Shown here one piece after another: positions 28,784 to 37,321 of a DNA stretch of 64,000 nt. The notes below the pieces were generated by a model. The model saw only the letters and a program-made list of their open reading frames with translations. It did not search any database and was not told the origin of the DNA. The number at the start of each line of letters is the position of its first letter. The stretch's first letter is position 1. Source of the stretch: Halogeometricum sp. S1BR25-6 (GTDB lineage: Archaea; Halobacteriota; Halobacteria; Halobacteriales; Haloferacaceae); the NCBI RefSeq assembly GCF_031624495.1, contig NZ_JAMQOP010000006.1, forward strand, positions 109,247 through 173,246. Reading direction: 5' to 3'. The position numbers and the translations under genes were made by a program.

Positions 28784-29528
28784 GCCCCACCACCCGATAT
28801 TTGCACGACTGTACGACCCAGTGATGGAACCTGCAGAGCGCACCGTTCTCGCTGAACACCGCCGGTATCTCGTCGACGAGATTTCCGGCTCAGTTCTAGA
28901 TCTCGGTGCGGGGACGGGTGCGATGTTTCCATACTTCAGAGAGACCATGGCAGACGGTGCAACTGTCACGCTCTCCGCGATTGAACCGGATCCACACATG
29001 CGTCGGCAGGCGGTCAAGCGAGCCCGCGATCTCGAACTGGAAATTGCGGTCGAGGGCGCCGGCGCTGAAGCACTGCCGTTCGCAGAGGAGTCGTTCGACG
29101 TGGTGATCGCGTCACTCGTGTTCTGTACGATTCCCGATGTGGAGGCTGCACTCTCCGAAGTAGCGCGAGTGCTGAAACCAAGCGGTGAATTCCGATTTCT
29201 CGAACACGTTCGGGGCGACGGGACGGTTGGGATTGCCCACGATGTGCTCGCACCTGCGTGGCATACTGTCGCTGGCGGCTGTCATTTGAATCGAGAGACG
29301 GACGAGGTGTTTCGAACTGACGACCGCTTCGAACTCGTCGATTACACACGTCTGGAAGACATCCCGCAGGTCGTTCCAATTGTCCGCGGGACGCTCAAAC
29401 GCCGACGTGAGGGCTCGATGCTTTCTCGTTTCGTGAGTAGCGGGGTCAGGGTGCCTCCGCTTTCGCAACGAGGACGACGTGCTGTAGGAACGGCAACGCA
29501 CGGTGCGCGGCCTTCACCTGCTCGGTAA
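28776..29528 (+). CDS. Class I SAM-dependent methyltransferase (UbiE-like)
   Basis: About 250 residues from the ATG at 28776, overlapping the ABC1 stop by eight bases. Methyltransferase motifs: VLDLGAGTGAMFPYF (I), IEPDPHMRRQA (II), EALPFAEESFDVVIASLVFCTI (IV). The C-terminal ~40 residues overlap the convergent gene at 29446 and look unlike the family, so the natural end may have been displaced by rearrangement. Its operon partner is a UbiB-like kinase, as UbiE and UbiB in quinone pathways. Confidence 0.8.
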   Translation: MTEPHHPIFARLYDPVMEPAERTVLAEHRRYLVDEISGSVLDLGAGTGAMFPYFRETMADGATVTLSAIEPDPHMRRQAVKRARDLELEIAVEGAGAEALPFAEESFDVVIASLVFCTIPDVEAALSEVARVLKPSGEFRFLEHVRGDGTVGIAHDVLAPAWHTVAGGCHLNRETDEVFRTDDRFELVDYTRLEDIPQVVPIVRGTLKRRREGSMLSRFVSSGVRVPPLSQRGRRAVGTATHGARPSPAR

Positions 29529-30327
29529 TCCCCGTTGGATCGAGGTCATACGCTCGATACAGTCGTTCGAGGAGCGACCGAGTGGGACTCCTGAGTAGCT
29601 GAAGGTACAGCGAGGTCCACTTTCTGAACCGCCCGACGCTGTGTCCCGTGATGTTCTCTACCGTCTCGAGTTCGAGATTCGAATCATCGAGAGCCGCCTT
29701 GTACTGCTCGACGGTCCCAATCGACGGCATATCCCACGCGTCTGCAAACGAGTCGACGACCCTTCGTTCTGTTTCGCTCACGTCGGACCGCATCACGAGA
29801 TCGGAGACGACGAAGACCCCCTTAGGTTCGAGAACATCCGCGACCCCAGCGAAGACGCTGTTCCGGTCGGGGAGATAGACGAGGGCGTCGATGGCTGTGC
29901 ACGCGGTAAACGAGTCCGTGGCGAATGGTAGTTTCGTGGCGTCGCCAACAACGAACTCGGTCTCGGCTTGCTTTCCGCGTGCGTTCTCGGTTGCCCGCTC
30001 GATGTTGTACGGAACGAGATCCAGTCCGGTAACCCGGGAGCCGAACCGATTGGTGAGGTGGATCGCCGGACCGCCTCGGCCACAACCGATATCGAGGAGA
30101 CGCACTCCGTCCGTGCCGGGCGGGTACGATTCGATTCTCGATCCGACTTCCGTGACGAGACGGCGCTGACTCGACCCAAAGACGTGTGGTTGGTACCACT
30201 CCGAGTAGCCGAGATTAAGAAACTCGTCGGTCTCTAGCAGGAGGTCGAACGCCCGCCAGATGTCGGCTCGTTTGCCGCGGTAAGAGAACTGGTCGATAAT
30301 CCGCTCGCGGAGGGAATTCTGATCCAT
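29446..30327 (-). CDS. Class I SAM-dependent methyltransferase
   Basis: 293 residues from the ATG at 30327, seven bases after the upstream stop. Motifs: VRLLDIGCGRGGPAIHL (I), VTGLDLVPYNIERA (II), DATKLPFATDSFTACTAIDALVYL (IV). Cyclopropane synthase/sterol-methyltransferase-like layout, with an N-terminal helical part typical of lipid or quinone methyltransferases. It forms a two-gene operon with the small Cys-containing protein upstream and converges on the other methyltransferase. Confidence 0.85.
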   Translation of the reverse strand: MDQNSLRERIIDQFSYRGKRADIWRAFDLLLETDEFLNLGYSEWYQPHVFGSSQRRLVTEVGSRIESYPPGTDGVRLLDIGCGRGGPAIHLTNRFGSRVTGLDLVPYNIERATENARGKQAETEFVVGDATKLPFATDSFTACTAIDALVYLPDRNSVFAGVADVLEPKGVFVVSDLVMRSDVSETERRVVDSFADAWDMPSIGTVEQYKAALDDSNLELETVENITGHSVGRFRKWTSLYLQLLRSPTRSLLERLYRAYDLDPTGITEQVKAAHRALPFLQHVVLVAKAEAP

Positions 30328-30334
30328 AGAAGAC

Positions 30335-30706
30335 CTACTCGAGTTCGGAAACCTCCGAATAGCAGTACTCGGATTCGCCGCAGTACGCGAGGTCGGCACA
30401 CCCGCGGGGGCGCTGGTAGTCGATCCCCTTGTGCCGTCGGAGATACGTTACGTAACCGTCGTCGACGCGGTCTAAGATGTCGTGACAGATCCACTTCTCC
30501 CCGAACCAGGTGGCGCCTAGATCCCGGTATGGGCACAGGAAGATCGTCCGTTTGACTGAATCGACCTGTGGCGTCTCGACGATCCGGACGCCGACGAGAC
30601 GGTACGCGACGCGAAGGCGCTTAACTACTGATTCCGGTGTATTTGCGCCGACGAAGAGGACATACGCGATCACGTATCCGAGGTCGTGGAGGAGTCGTCT
30701 AATCAT
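30335..30706 (-). CDS. Small Cys-containing protein, partner of methyltransferase
   Basis: 123 residues starting MIRRLLHDLGYVIAY. The N-terminal ~20 residues are amphipathic or membrane-associated. Cysteines are clustered: FLCPYRD, WICHDILD, RGCADLAYCGESEYC. The spacing suggests metal or Fe-S binding. It is the first gene of the operon with the methyltransferase seven bases downstream. Family not recognised. Confidence 0.65.
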   Translation of the reverse strand: MIRRLLHDLGYVIAYVLFVGANTPESVVKRLRVAYRLVGVRIVETPQVDSVKRTIFLCPYRDLGATWFGEKWICHDILDRVDDGYVTYLRRHKGIDYQRPRGCADLAYCGESEYCYSEVSELE

Positions 30707-30767
30707 CGTTTAGACCGTTGTGTTCCCTCCCAAAGTATCTTCACCAGTGGCTCACTCAGTTTAGATC

Positions 30768-30998
30768 CTAGATTTCGGCGTGCACCTCACCCATCTTCTC
30801 GCCGCCGAGTGCGTAGACGGTGAATGAGCCGGATTTCGTCCCGCCCATTCCCGGTTACCCGGCCGGCATCCCGGGCAGCGCGATGCCGTCGATGGCCAGC
30901 TCTTCACCGAGCATCGTCGCGATTACTCCGGCAGGGACGTATCCCTCGACGACGTACTCGTCGAGAATGAGCGTGTGACAACTCTGTAGTTCAGTGGG
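30768..30998 (-). pseudogene. DUF411 metal-binding protein remnant with in-frame stop
   Basis: On the minus strand the frame reads NIPTELQSCHTLILDEYVVEG, YVPAGVIATMLGE, IALPGMPAG, then a TAA, then PGMGGTKSGSFTVYAL and a final TAG at 30768-30770. DUF411 proteins have SCHTA-x-V-x-GY-x-x-EGHVP and GMPxGSPGM; here the Ser codon of GSPGM is TAA. The N-terminal CxxC part is absent. DUF411 is common in copper islands, so this is a decayed copper gene. Confidence 0.75.
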
Positions 30999-31198
30999 AA
31001 TGTTGTGTCAATGCTTGAGGGCAGTCACATCCTCAGACTCGGTTCCCCTGAGCGTCGTGTCGAGATACTCCCGCGATCTCGAACCGGACAACCTCAGATC
31101 CAGAGCGGAGATTCAAGATTGCCTCGGAGTCGGTGAGGATGCTGATAAGTTACTCACAATCGGCTAACCGGAACACCGTCCAGCGCGAAGAGGGTCAG

Positions 31199-31933
31199 TT
31201 AATCGGCAGCCCGCTCAGCTTGGCGGGTCTTTTCGACCTCTAATGGATCTGCCGTAGATGTCGCCGTCACCAGGCGCAAGAACTGACCGGCGTTCGTGAG
31301 GATTTTGTTCTCCGCCTTCCGGAGGTGTTCTTCGTACGTCGAACGCGCGACGGCCGTCTGGTTGGCGAGTTCTCGGAGCGACGTCTTCCGGGGCTGTTCG
31401 TAGTAGCCGCTCTCCAGTGCCAACCGAAGCGCAGCCATCTGTCGCTCGGTTACGTCTTCGAACAACTGGTCGACCGGAGCCAGCATACTGTGCGGGATTC
31501 GCTGTGCCGTAATCGCCGTCTTCGATAGGACTTCGATGTCGCGGTCGGCCTCCAACTCGTGAAGAAGGGCCCTGATATCGCTCTCGGTGAAGGCAATCAC
31601 GGAGTAGTGCTCCCAGCCCTGACGATGAACCGTCGGTGGCTGATACAGGCAATTGTGCGCTTCGAACCGTTCGATAATGGAGTCTTCCAGTGAGCAGAGA
31701 CAGGATTGCGTGACGACGTGAAGGCCAGTATCGTCGATCGACTCGTGAAGAATCGTCCCTAAGCGGTCGATCTCGTCGAGGAGGTCATCAGTCGGAGACC
31801 CCGGTGCCGTGATTTCGATCACCTGACAGTCGTCCAGATACCACTCGCGGATGGTAAGATCGGGATATCGCTCCGAGATCTCTCGATACGGACACTCGTG
31901 TTTGACCCGGAACGAGGCCTCGTAAAGACTCAT
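31199..31933 (-). CDS. Bat/HTH-10 family regulator
   Basis: 244 residues. The C-terminal HTH-10 domain has FEDVTERQMAALRLALESGYYEQPRKTSLRELANQTAVARSTYEEHLRKAENKIL, the bacterio-opsin-activator-type pattern. The N-terminal ~150 residues form a ligand-sensing-type domain with CPYREISERYP and CLCSLEDSI cysteines. It is divergent from the rhodanese-MBL gene with a palindrome between, so it is the likely regulator of that operon. Cysteines may sense sulfur or redox state. Confidence 0.8.
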   Translation of the reverse strand: MSLYEASFRVKHECPYREISERYPDLTIREWYLDDCQVIEITAPGSPTDDLLDEIDRLGTILHESIDDTGLHVVTQSCLCSLEDSIIERFEAHNCLYQPPTVHRQGWEHYSVIAFTESDIRALLHELEADRDIEVLSKTAITAQRIPHSMLAPVDQLFEDVTERQMAALRLALESGYYEQPRKTSLRELANQTAVARSTYEEHLRKAENKILTNAGQFLRLVTATSTADPLEVEKTRQAERAAD

Positions 31934-31964
31934 GGAAACCCATTCGTCTACGGAAAAATAACAG

Positions 31965-31982
31965 TGCCGGTCATGTCCGGCA
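31965..31982. promoter_or_regulatory. Palindromic operator candidate in divergent promoter
   Basis: TGCCGG (31965-31970) and CCGGCA (31977-31982) around TCATGT form a perfect palindrome, flanked by direct CAGTGCC repeats (31962-31968 and 31981-31987). A TATATT run follows at about 31988. It lies between the Bat-like regulator and the rhodanese-MBL gene, in position for repression or activation. Confidence 0.55.
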
Positions 31983-32021
31983 GTGCCTATATTCTACTAC
32001 TACCCGTACGGAGAAACACTG

Positions 32022-33134
32022 ATGTCGGAAATTTCCCCCGAGGAACTCGGCGAACGACTGCAGACTGACGAAAACGGTCTGCTCGTGGTCCACATTCGCC
32101 ACCGAGATGAGTTCGATGACTGGCACGTACCGGGGAGCGTCAACGTCGACGTCTACGACGAACTGGCTAGCGACCCTGACGAAGCCAAGGACGCTCTTTC
32201 GCACCTCCCAGAAGAGAAAGAGATTGTTACGGTCTGTGGTGCAGGAATCGCCGCGGAGACGGCAACGGAGGCCCTCCAAGAGATGGACTACAACGCGGCG
32301 ACGCTCGAAGACGGAATGAACGGATGGAGTCGCGTTCACCGCCACGCACCAGTCGCTGCCGACCTCGACGGCATGCTCGTTCAGATCGCACGACCAGGGA
32401 AAGGCTGTCTCTCGCACGTGCTTGTCTCGGACGGTGAAGCCGCCGTCTTCGACCCGTCGCACTACCTCGAGGAATACGAGGCGATTCTCGACGAGTACGA
32501 CGCTGAACTCGTCGGTGTCTTCGACACGCACGCCCACGCCGACCACGTTTCAGGAGGTACAGAACTGGCCGATCGTCACGGCGTTCCCTACTACCTCCAC
32601 CCGAAGGACGCACTTGCCATCGGTGCAACGCCCATTGAGGATGGACAGACTGTAGCGGTCGGCAGCCTCGATATCGAGGTCATCCATACGCCGGGACACA
32701 GCGAAGGAAGCGTCTCGTTCGATATCGAGGGTGTGTCACTGATTACGGGCGACACACTCTTCCACGAGAGCGTGGGCCGCGTCGAACTTGGCGTCGAAGC
32801 CGGAATTGAAGATTCCAACGTTGAGCAGAACGCCGCGACGCTCTACGAGAGCCTCCAGCGACTTCAGGACCGAGCAGACGATACGCTCGTCCTCCCGGCG
32901 CACGATCCCGGTTCGCCGGAACCGCCAGTGACTACAACGCTGAGCGAGGTCCGAGAGCGGAACGAGGACCTCGGCCGCGACCGCGAGGAGTTCATCCAGG
33001 AACTCGCGTCAGATATCCCGGATCATCCGCCGAACTTCGAGCGTGTCAAGCGAACGAACGTGGGGCAAGAATCAGTTCCCGCCGACGAACTGGCCGAGCT
33101 TGAACTGGGTCCGAACAACTGCGCAGCGGAGTGA
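32022..33134 (+). CDS. Rhodanese-MBL fold hydrolase (persulfide dioxygenase-like)
   Basis: 370 residues from the ATG at 32022 (MSEISPEELGE), chosen over the upstream ATG whose extension reads through the operator. An N-terminal rhodanese domain (~1-100) has HVPGSVNVDVYDE and the catalytic Cys in VTVCGAGIAAETA. The C-terminal metallo-beta-lactamase domain has THAHADHVSGG, TPGHSEGSVSF and TGDTLFHESVGRV. Domain pairs of this kind act on sulfane sulfur (persulfide oxidation plus sulfur transfer). Its MFS neighbour starts four bases after the stop. Confidence 0.88.
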   Translation: MSEISPEELGERLQTDENGLLVVHIRHRDEFDDWHVPGSVNVDVYDELASDPDEAKDALSHLPEEKEIVTVCGAGIAAETATEALQEMDYNAATLEDGMNGWSRVHRHAPVAADLDGMLVQIARPGKGCLSHVLVSDGEAAVFDPSHYLEEYEAILDEYDAELVGVFDTHAHADHVSGGTELADRHGVPYYLHPKDALAIGATPIEDGQTVAVGSLDIEVIHTPGHSEGSVSFDIEGVSLITGDTLFHESVGRVELGVEAGIEDSNVEQNAATLYESLQRLQDRADDTLVLPAHDPGSPEPPVTTTLSEVRERNEDLGRDREEFIQELASDIPDHPPNFERVKRTNVGQESVPADELAELELGPNNCAAE

Positions 33135-33137
33135 TCG

Positions 33138-34430
33138 ATGAGTACAGAAACTGAATTCAAACAGGGTATCCGGGAGCACCTCGGGCAGTTCTCCCTGCAC
33201 GTCCTCCTGGTGTTCGCCACCGGGCTGACGATCGGTTCCGAACGTGCCGTCGTGCCCGTGTTGGGTCGTGATGTCCTCGGCGTCGAGTCGCTGTTCGTCA
33301 TCGGCTCGTTCGTCGTCTCGTTCGGCTTCGTCAAGGCGCTATTAAACCTCTACGCCGGCAAGTGGGGTGGTGAATACGGTCGCAAGCCCGTACTCATCCT
33401 CGGATGGGTGACCGCACTCCCACTCCCTGTCATCCTCATCTTCGCGCCGAGCTGGGGCTGGATCACCGTCGGGAACATCCTGCTGGGCATCAACCAGGCG
33501 TTGACCTGGAGTATGGCCATCAACGCGAAGATCGACATCGCGGGGCCCGAGCAGCGAGGGCTGGCCGTCGGCATCGACGAGGCCTTTGGGTACAGCGGTG
33601 TCGCCGTCGGTGCATGGGTCACGGGCGTCATCGCCGCCCAGACGAGTCTCCGGCCTGAGCCGTTCTACTTCCTCGCGGTCGTCGTCGTGCTGGCGTTCCT
33701 CATCTCAGTCTTCCTGATCAAGGAGACGGTTCAACTCGCGGAGGCTGAAATCGACGATGAAGACCACCACGACGCGAACCTGCCGTTCGGTGAGGTGCTG
33801 AAGCGCGCGACCTACGGTGACAAGACGTTGTTCGCTGCGGCACAGGCCGGACACATCGAGAAGTTCGTCGACACGCTGTTCTGGCTCGCCGTTCCGCTGT
33901 ATCTCACGAGCCAGGGACTCGGAATCGCAGCGGTTGGGTTCATCGTCGGCGTCCACAGCGCGATGTACTTCCTCCAGATTGCAACCGGTGGACTCGCGGA
34001 CCGCATTGGTCGCCGCCCACCGGTTGTTGCAGGGATGTTCCTCACCGGTGCGGGTGTCCTCGGGATGGTTCTCGTCGAAGGGTACCTCCCGTGGGCCGTG
34101 CTCTCCGGCGTGTCCGGGCTCGGGATGGCGTTGCTCTATCCAAATCTGATGACCGTACCGGGCGACGCCGCCCACCCGACGTGGCGAGCGACTGGAATGG
34201 GTGTCTACCGAATGTGGCGCGACTCGGGGTATGGCGTCGGCGCAATCCTCATCGGCCTCTCGATGGAATTCGTGAACGCCGAAGCCGCATTCTACATGAC
34301 CGCGGCCCTGATGTTCGTCTCCGGGGCGGTCGTGTACGTGTGGATGGAAGAAACTCATCCCGAGTTTGGAACACACGAACCACCTGCCCCTGCAACGGAG
34401 CAACCAGCCCGGTCGGTGGCACAAGACTGA
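33138..34430 (+). CDS. MFS transporter
   Basis: 430 residues with about 12 hydrophobic segments and the major facilitator motif A-like YAGKWGGEYGRKPVLI after helix 2, and DRIGRRPPVV in the second half. It starts four bases after the rhodanese-MBL stop, so it is in the same operon. Probably exports a sulfur or metal compound linked to that enzyme; the substrate is unknown. Confidence 0.88.
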   Translation: MSTETEFKQGIREHLGQFSLHVLLVFATGLTIGSERAVVPVLGRDVLGVESLFVIGSFVVSFGFVKALLNLYAGKWGGEYGRKPVLILGWVTALPLPVILIFAPSWGWITVGNILLGINQALTWSMAINAKIDIAGPEQRGLAVGIDEAFGYSGVAVGAWVTGVIAAQTSLRPEPFYFLAVVVVLAFLISVFLIKETVQLAEAEIDDEDHHDANLPFGEVLKRATYGDKTLFAAAQAGHIEKFVDTLFWLAVPLYLTSQGLGIAAVGFIVGVHSAMYFLQIATGGLADRIGRRPPVVAGMFLTGAGVLGMVLVEGYLPWAVLSGVSGLGMALLYPNLMTVPGDAAHPTWRATGMGVYRMWRDSGYGVGAILIGLSMEFVNAEAAFYMTAALMFVSGAVVYVWMEETHPEFGTHEPPAPATEQPARSVAQD

Positions 34431-34491
34431 CTCAGCAAAACAGCTGTTCCACCTTCAGAATATGTCATCCCGTAAGGAGATAACTTCTCCA

Positions 34492-35223
34492 GGCACTGTC
34501 TAGATAAGGAACGAGCAGGTCGAAGAGTTAGTGATCTATGCTACTCTCAAACCTGCTCAAAGAGAGTTTAGACACTGCTACGCTTGAATGTTGGCAGCGC
34601 GAGCGGACGGCGACGCCCGTCAGGGCGTTCGCCGTCCGGCTCCATGCCGCCGGTCTTTCACTCAGAGAGACAGAAGATATTCTTCGGTTACTCGGCGTAG
34701 AACGCTCGTTTCAAGCAGTTTTTCAGTAGGTACCTCGGCTGTCTGACAGAGTCTCAGACCCGCCGAAGGCGACGCCGAGGCGGGTCGCAGTCGACGAGAC
34801 TGCTGTCAAAATCAACGGCGAGTGGTCTTGGTTGTACGCTGCAATAGATCTCGACACAAAAGTGATTCTTGACGTTGCGCTGTTCAAGCGTCATGGAACC
34901 GATCCGGCGGCTGCGTTTCTCCACGGAGTCTGTGAGAAACACGACTGTTCAGAGACGGTGTTTCTGGCTGATGCCTTCGGATATCGGACTGCCTTTTCTC
35001 GATTAGGGCTGAACGGTCGGGTTGACTACACAGACCGAAACCTGATTGAAAAGTGGTATCACACATTTAAAATGAGAGTTGACCGTTTCCACAATTCCTG
35101 GGTGGGCAGTCGGCTGAGCGCCCGCCAGTGGCTTGCAGTGTTTGTTCATTACTATAATTTTCAGCGACCGCACCAGTCGCTCGACGGAAGAACGCCAGCT
35201 CAGGAGGTTAACTAGACAGTGCC
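34492..35223. mobile_element. IS6-type insertion sequence (decayed)
   Basis: 12-bp inverted repeats, GGCACTGTCTAG at 34492-34503 and CTAGACAGTGCC at 35212-35223, enclose 732 bp with one IS6-like transposase frame interrupted by a stop. No 8-bp target duplication is visible (flanks CTTCTCCA and ACAGTGTT). Confidence 0.85.
34538..35215 (+). pseudogene. IS6-family transposase with in-frame TAG
   Basis: The frame continues from 34538 to 35215 but is broken by TAG at 34727-34729, where relatives have Trp (FRWVHRL). The rest reads RVAVDETAVKINGEWSWLYAAI, LADAFGYRTA and YTDRNLIEKWYHTFKMR, the DDE core of the IS6/ISH15-like group. The catalytic residues appear intact, so the single nonsense codon is the main defect. 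Confidence 0.85.
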
Positions 35224-35280
35224 ACAGTGTTCGTACTCTCAGCCCAATACAGTTGAGGCCGCGATTCGTGTCTTCTCGAA

Positions 35281-36876
35281 ATGACTCGTCCCCGTGAAAT
35301 CTTGGTATATGCGTTCATGTTCGGTATCGATCTCCACGAGGAGATTCGTAGTGGTGCTTCGCTCTGTGAGGCATTTGAGAAAGCCCCCGATAGATTCGAC
35401 CGCCTCGAAGACGAGTATCCAGACTGGCATCCAGCACCCTACTCGTTCGAGGGCATGCTCAGACTCTTCGTGTATCGCGAAACCACCGATTGTAGCTACC
35501 GTTCATTTAGTCGGTACCCAGAGCTCGCCGAATCGTTTGGCCTCGAAAAGATGCCAGGCGAATCAGTACTCTCTCGGACGTGGTCCAACCGATTCAACGA
35601 GACGACTCGGACGTTCGTGACCACCGCTGCTCACTTTCTCGTCCGGCAAATCTACCGAAAGGGTCATCCGATACCTGAAGTCCGACCGAAAGAGGACGTT
35701 GTAGACACCAGCAGATCGGAAGCACAAGAGCCCGAGTGTGATAACCGTGAGAGTTTCGACACCAAAACGATCTATCAAACGACCAGACTCGCGAAAGAGC
35801 ACGGGTTCGACTCGTTCGATTCGGAAAGAGCCACGAACCGGACGTATGACGATAGCCGCTTTTTCGAGTTACAGACGTTCATCGGGATGGTTGGCTGTGG
35901 AACACCACAAGGAGCTGCTCGATTCAAATTCCGGCGAGGTGAGGACTACGGACCACACGGCGACACGCATCTCAGAGCAGTCAAGCGGTTCGATCCGAGA
36001 GGACTAGTAGACGGATTCCACGACGCAACTGAACAATTGCTCTCGAAAATTCAGACCAAGTCGTCGTTTCGTCGTCCGATCACAGCTGCGATCGACATCA
36101 CCACCATCCCCTACTACGGCGACGTCGACGGCATGCCAATGGTGAGCGGCACGATGAATAACGAAGAGAGAGCGTTCAAATTCGCCACTTTGTCTATCGT
36201 CGGCAGAAACGTCCCACTCGTACTCGCAGTTGAGCCAGTCCGAGAGAGTTCACCATGGGACAAGAATCCACCAAACCAGATTCACCAAGTGGTTCGACGG
36301 CTCGTCCAGAGGGCGAAAGAGCTAGTGCCAATCGAGACGGTACTCTGTGACAGTGAATTTGACTCGAAAGCAGTCTACCAGACGCTATCGAACCTCGGTG
36401 TAAACTACCTCATCCCAAAACGAGTTCACGCGACTGAAAAGCAAGTCATTGAGACGATGGAGGCAGGAGAACGCGATGTCGCGGTTGAGTCAGCGACGGT
36501 CCATTTAGACGCAGGCTCGCACGCAATGCAGTTCCTCTACGTGCCCTCGACGAAGAGCGATGGAACCGCCGTCTTCGCGACGAACCTTCGTGTGAGCTCG
36601 GACGAGGCGGAGGCAGTCTGTCGTCGGTACAGTTCTCGCTGGCAAATTGAGAACGAGTACAAATCGATCAAGAACGACTTCCTCGCGAAGACCTCGTCGA
36701 AGGACTATCGAGTACGGTTGTTCTATTTCGTGTTTGCCGTTCTGCTCCACAATATCTGGCGTCTCACGGACTTCTTGCTGAAAGCCGCTGTGGGTGAACA
36801 GATGGAGTATGCACCGGTATTGACTGCTGGGGAGTGCGTCGAATTGGTCTCCTCAGGACTTCTGCCGCCTGACTAA
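35281..36876 (+). CDS. IS4-type DDE transposase
   Basis: 531 residues. Catalytic blocks: D in AAIDITTIPYYGD, D in VLCDSEFDSKAVY, and E in YSSRWQIENEYKSIK, which has the IS4 signature Y-(2)-R-(3)-E-(6)-K. An insertion of ~60 residues follows the N-terminal domain. The frame is open throughout. Probable but imperfect ends lie near 35228 (GTGTTCGTACTCTCA) and 36908-36923, an inverted match at 11 of 13 positions. It abuts the IS6 element on its left. Confidence 0.8.
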   Translation: MTRPREILVYAFMFGIDLHEEIRSGASLCEAFEKAPDRFDRLEDEYPDWHPAPYSFEGMLRLFVYRETTDCSYRSFSRYPELAESFGLEKMPGESVLSRTWSNRFNETTRTFVTTAAHFLVRQIYRKGHPIPEVRPKEDVVDTSRSEAQEPECDNRESFDTKTIYQTTRLAKEHGFDSFDSERATNRTYDDSRFFELQTFIGMVGCGTPQGAARFKFRRGEDYGPHGDTHLRAVKRFDPRGLVDGFHDATEQLLSKIQTKSSFRRPITAAIDITTIPYYGDVDGMPMVSGTMNNEERAFKFATLSIVGRNVPLVLAVEPVRESSPWDKNPPNQIHQVVRRLVQRAKELVPIETVLCDSEFDSKAVYQTLSNLGVNYLIPKRVHATEKQVIETMEAGERDVAVESATVHLDAGSHAMQFLYVPSTKSDGTAVFATNLRVSSDEAEAVCRRYSSRWQIENEYKSIKNDFLAKTSSKDYRVRLFYFVFAVLLHNIWRLTDFLLKAAVGEQMEYAPVLTAGECVELVSSGLLPPD

Positions 36877-37252
36877 GACTCGATTTCTCGCTGGTCCGCC
36901 CATTCAGAGTAGTAACACCGCCAAAATACGGGATTTCTTGCTGATTTGTCGATACACAGTGCTGTACCGGTCGGGAAAAGGATCAACTACTCATAATTGG
37001 TCTCCTCTGAAGTAGATTCGCGAAGAGATTGACCCAGAACCGGACCATCCTCCGAAACTGTGTCATCTTCCGGACGCACTGATCAGTATAGCAGTATGTG
37101 GTTTACTAGATCGGTTTGAGACGTAGAAATGCCATATTTGGTAGAGAGAGGCGTTCTCGGTAACAACGAGCAAGGGTGGAATCTCACTTTCGTGTAGATG
37201 AGTACACGAATGTAGAACTAAGGGGGTCGACGCTGTACCCTCATCCCATCCA
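36877..37252. other. Spacer between IS4-type element and integrase
   Basis: 376 bp. The first ~50 bases probably hold the right end of the IS4-type element. The rest includes an AT-rich stretch near 36990 (AACTACTCATAATTGG) and no coding frame that I trust. Confidence 0.4.
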
Positions 37253-37321
37253 ATGCCAACCGTAGAATCCAAGGATTACGACCCTCAAAACGCCGTTCTA
37301 GCCTCACGGAGAGTTTCGTGA
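37253..37321 (+). CDS. 22-residue ORF overlapping integrase start
   Basis: An ORF from ATG 37253 ends in TGA at 37319-37321, overlapping the integrase GTG start (GTGA). The peptide begins MPTVESKDYD and ends ASRRVS. Its stop-start overlap suggests coupled translation of the integrase, like a leader. Too short to assign a function; it may simply be chance. Confidence 0.3.
   Translation: MPTVESKDYDPQNAVLASRRVS

Noticed and set aside
34754..34942. A minus-strand ORF inside the IS6 element
   Set aside because: It is a shadow of the transposase frame.
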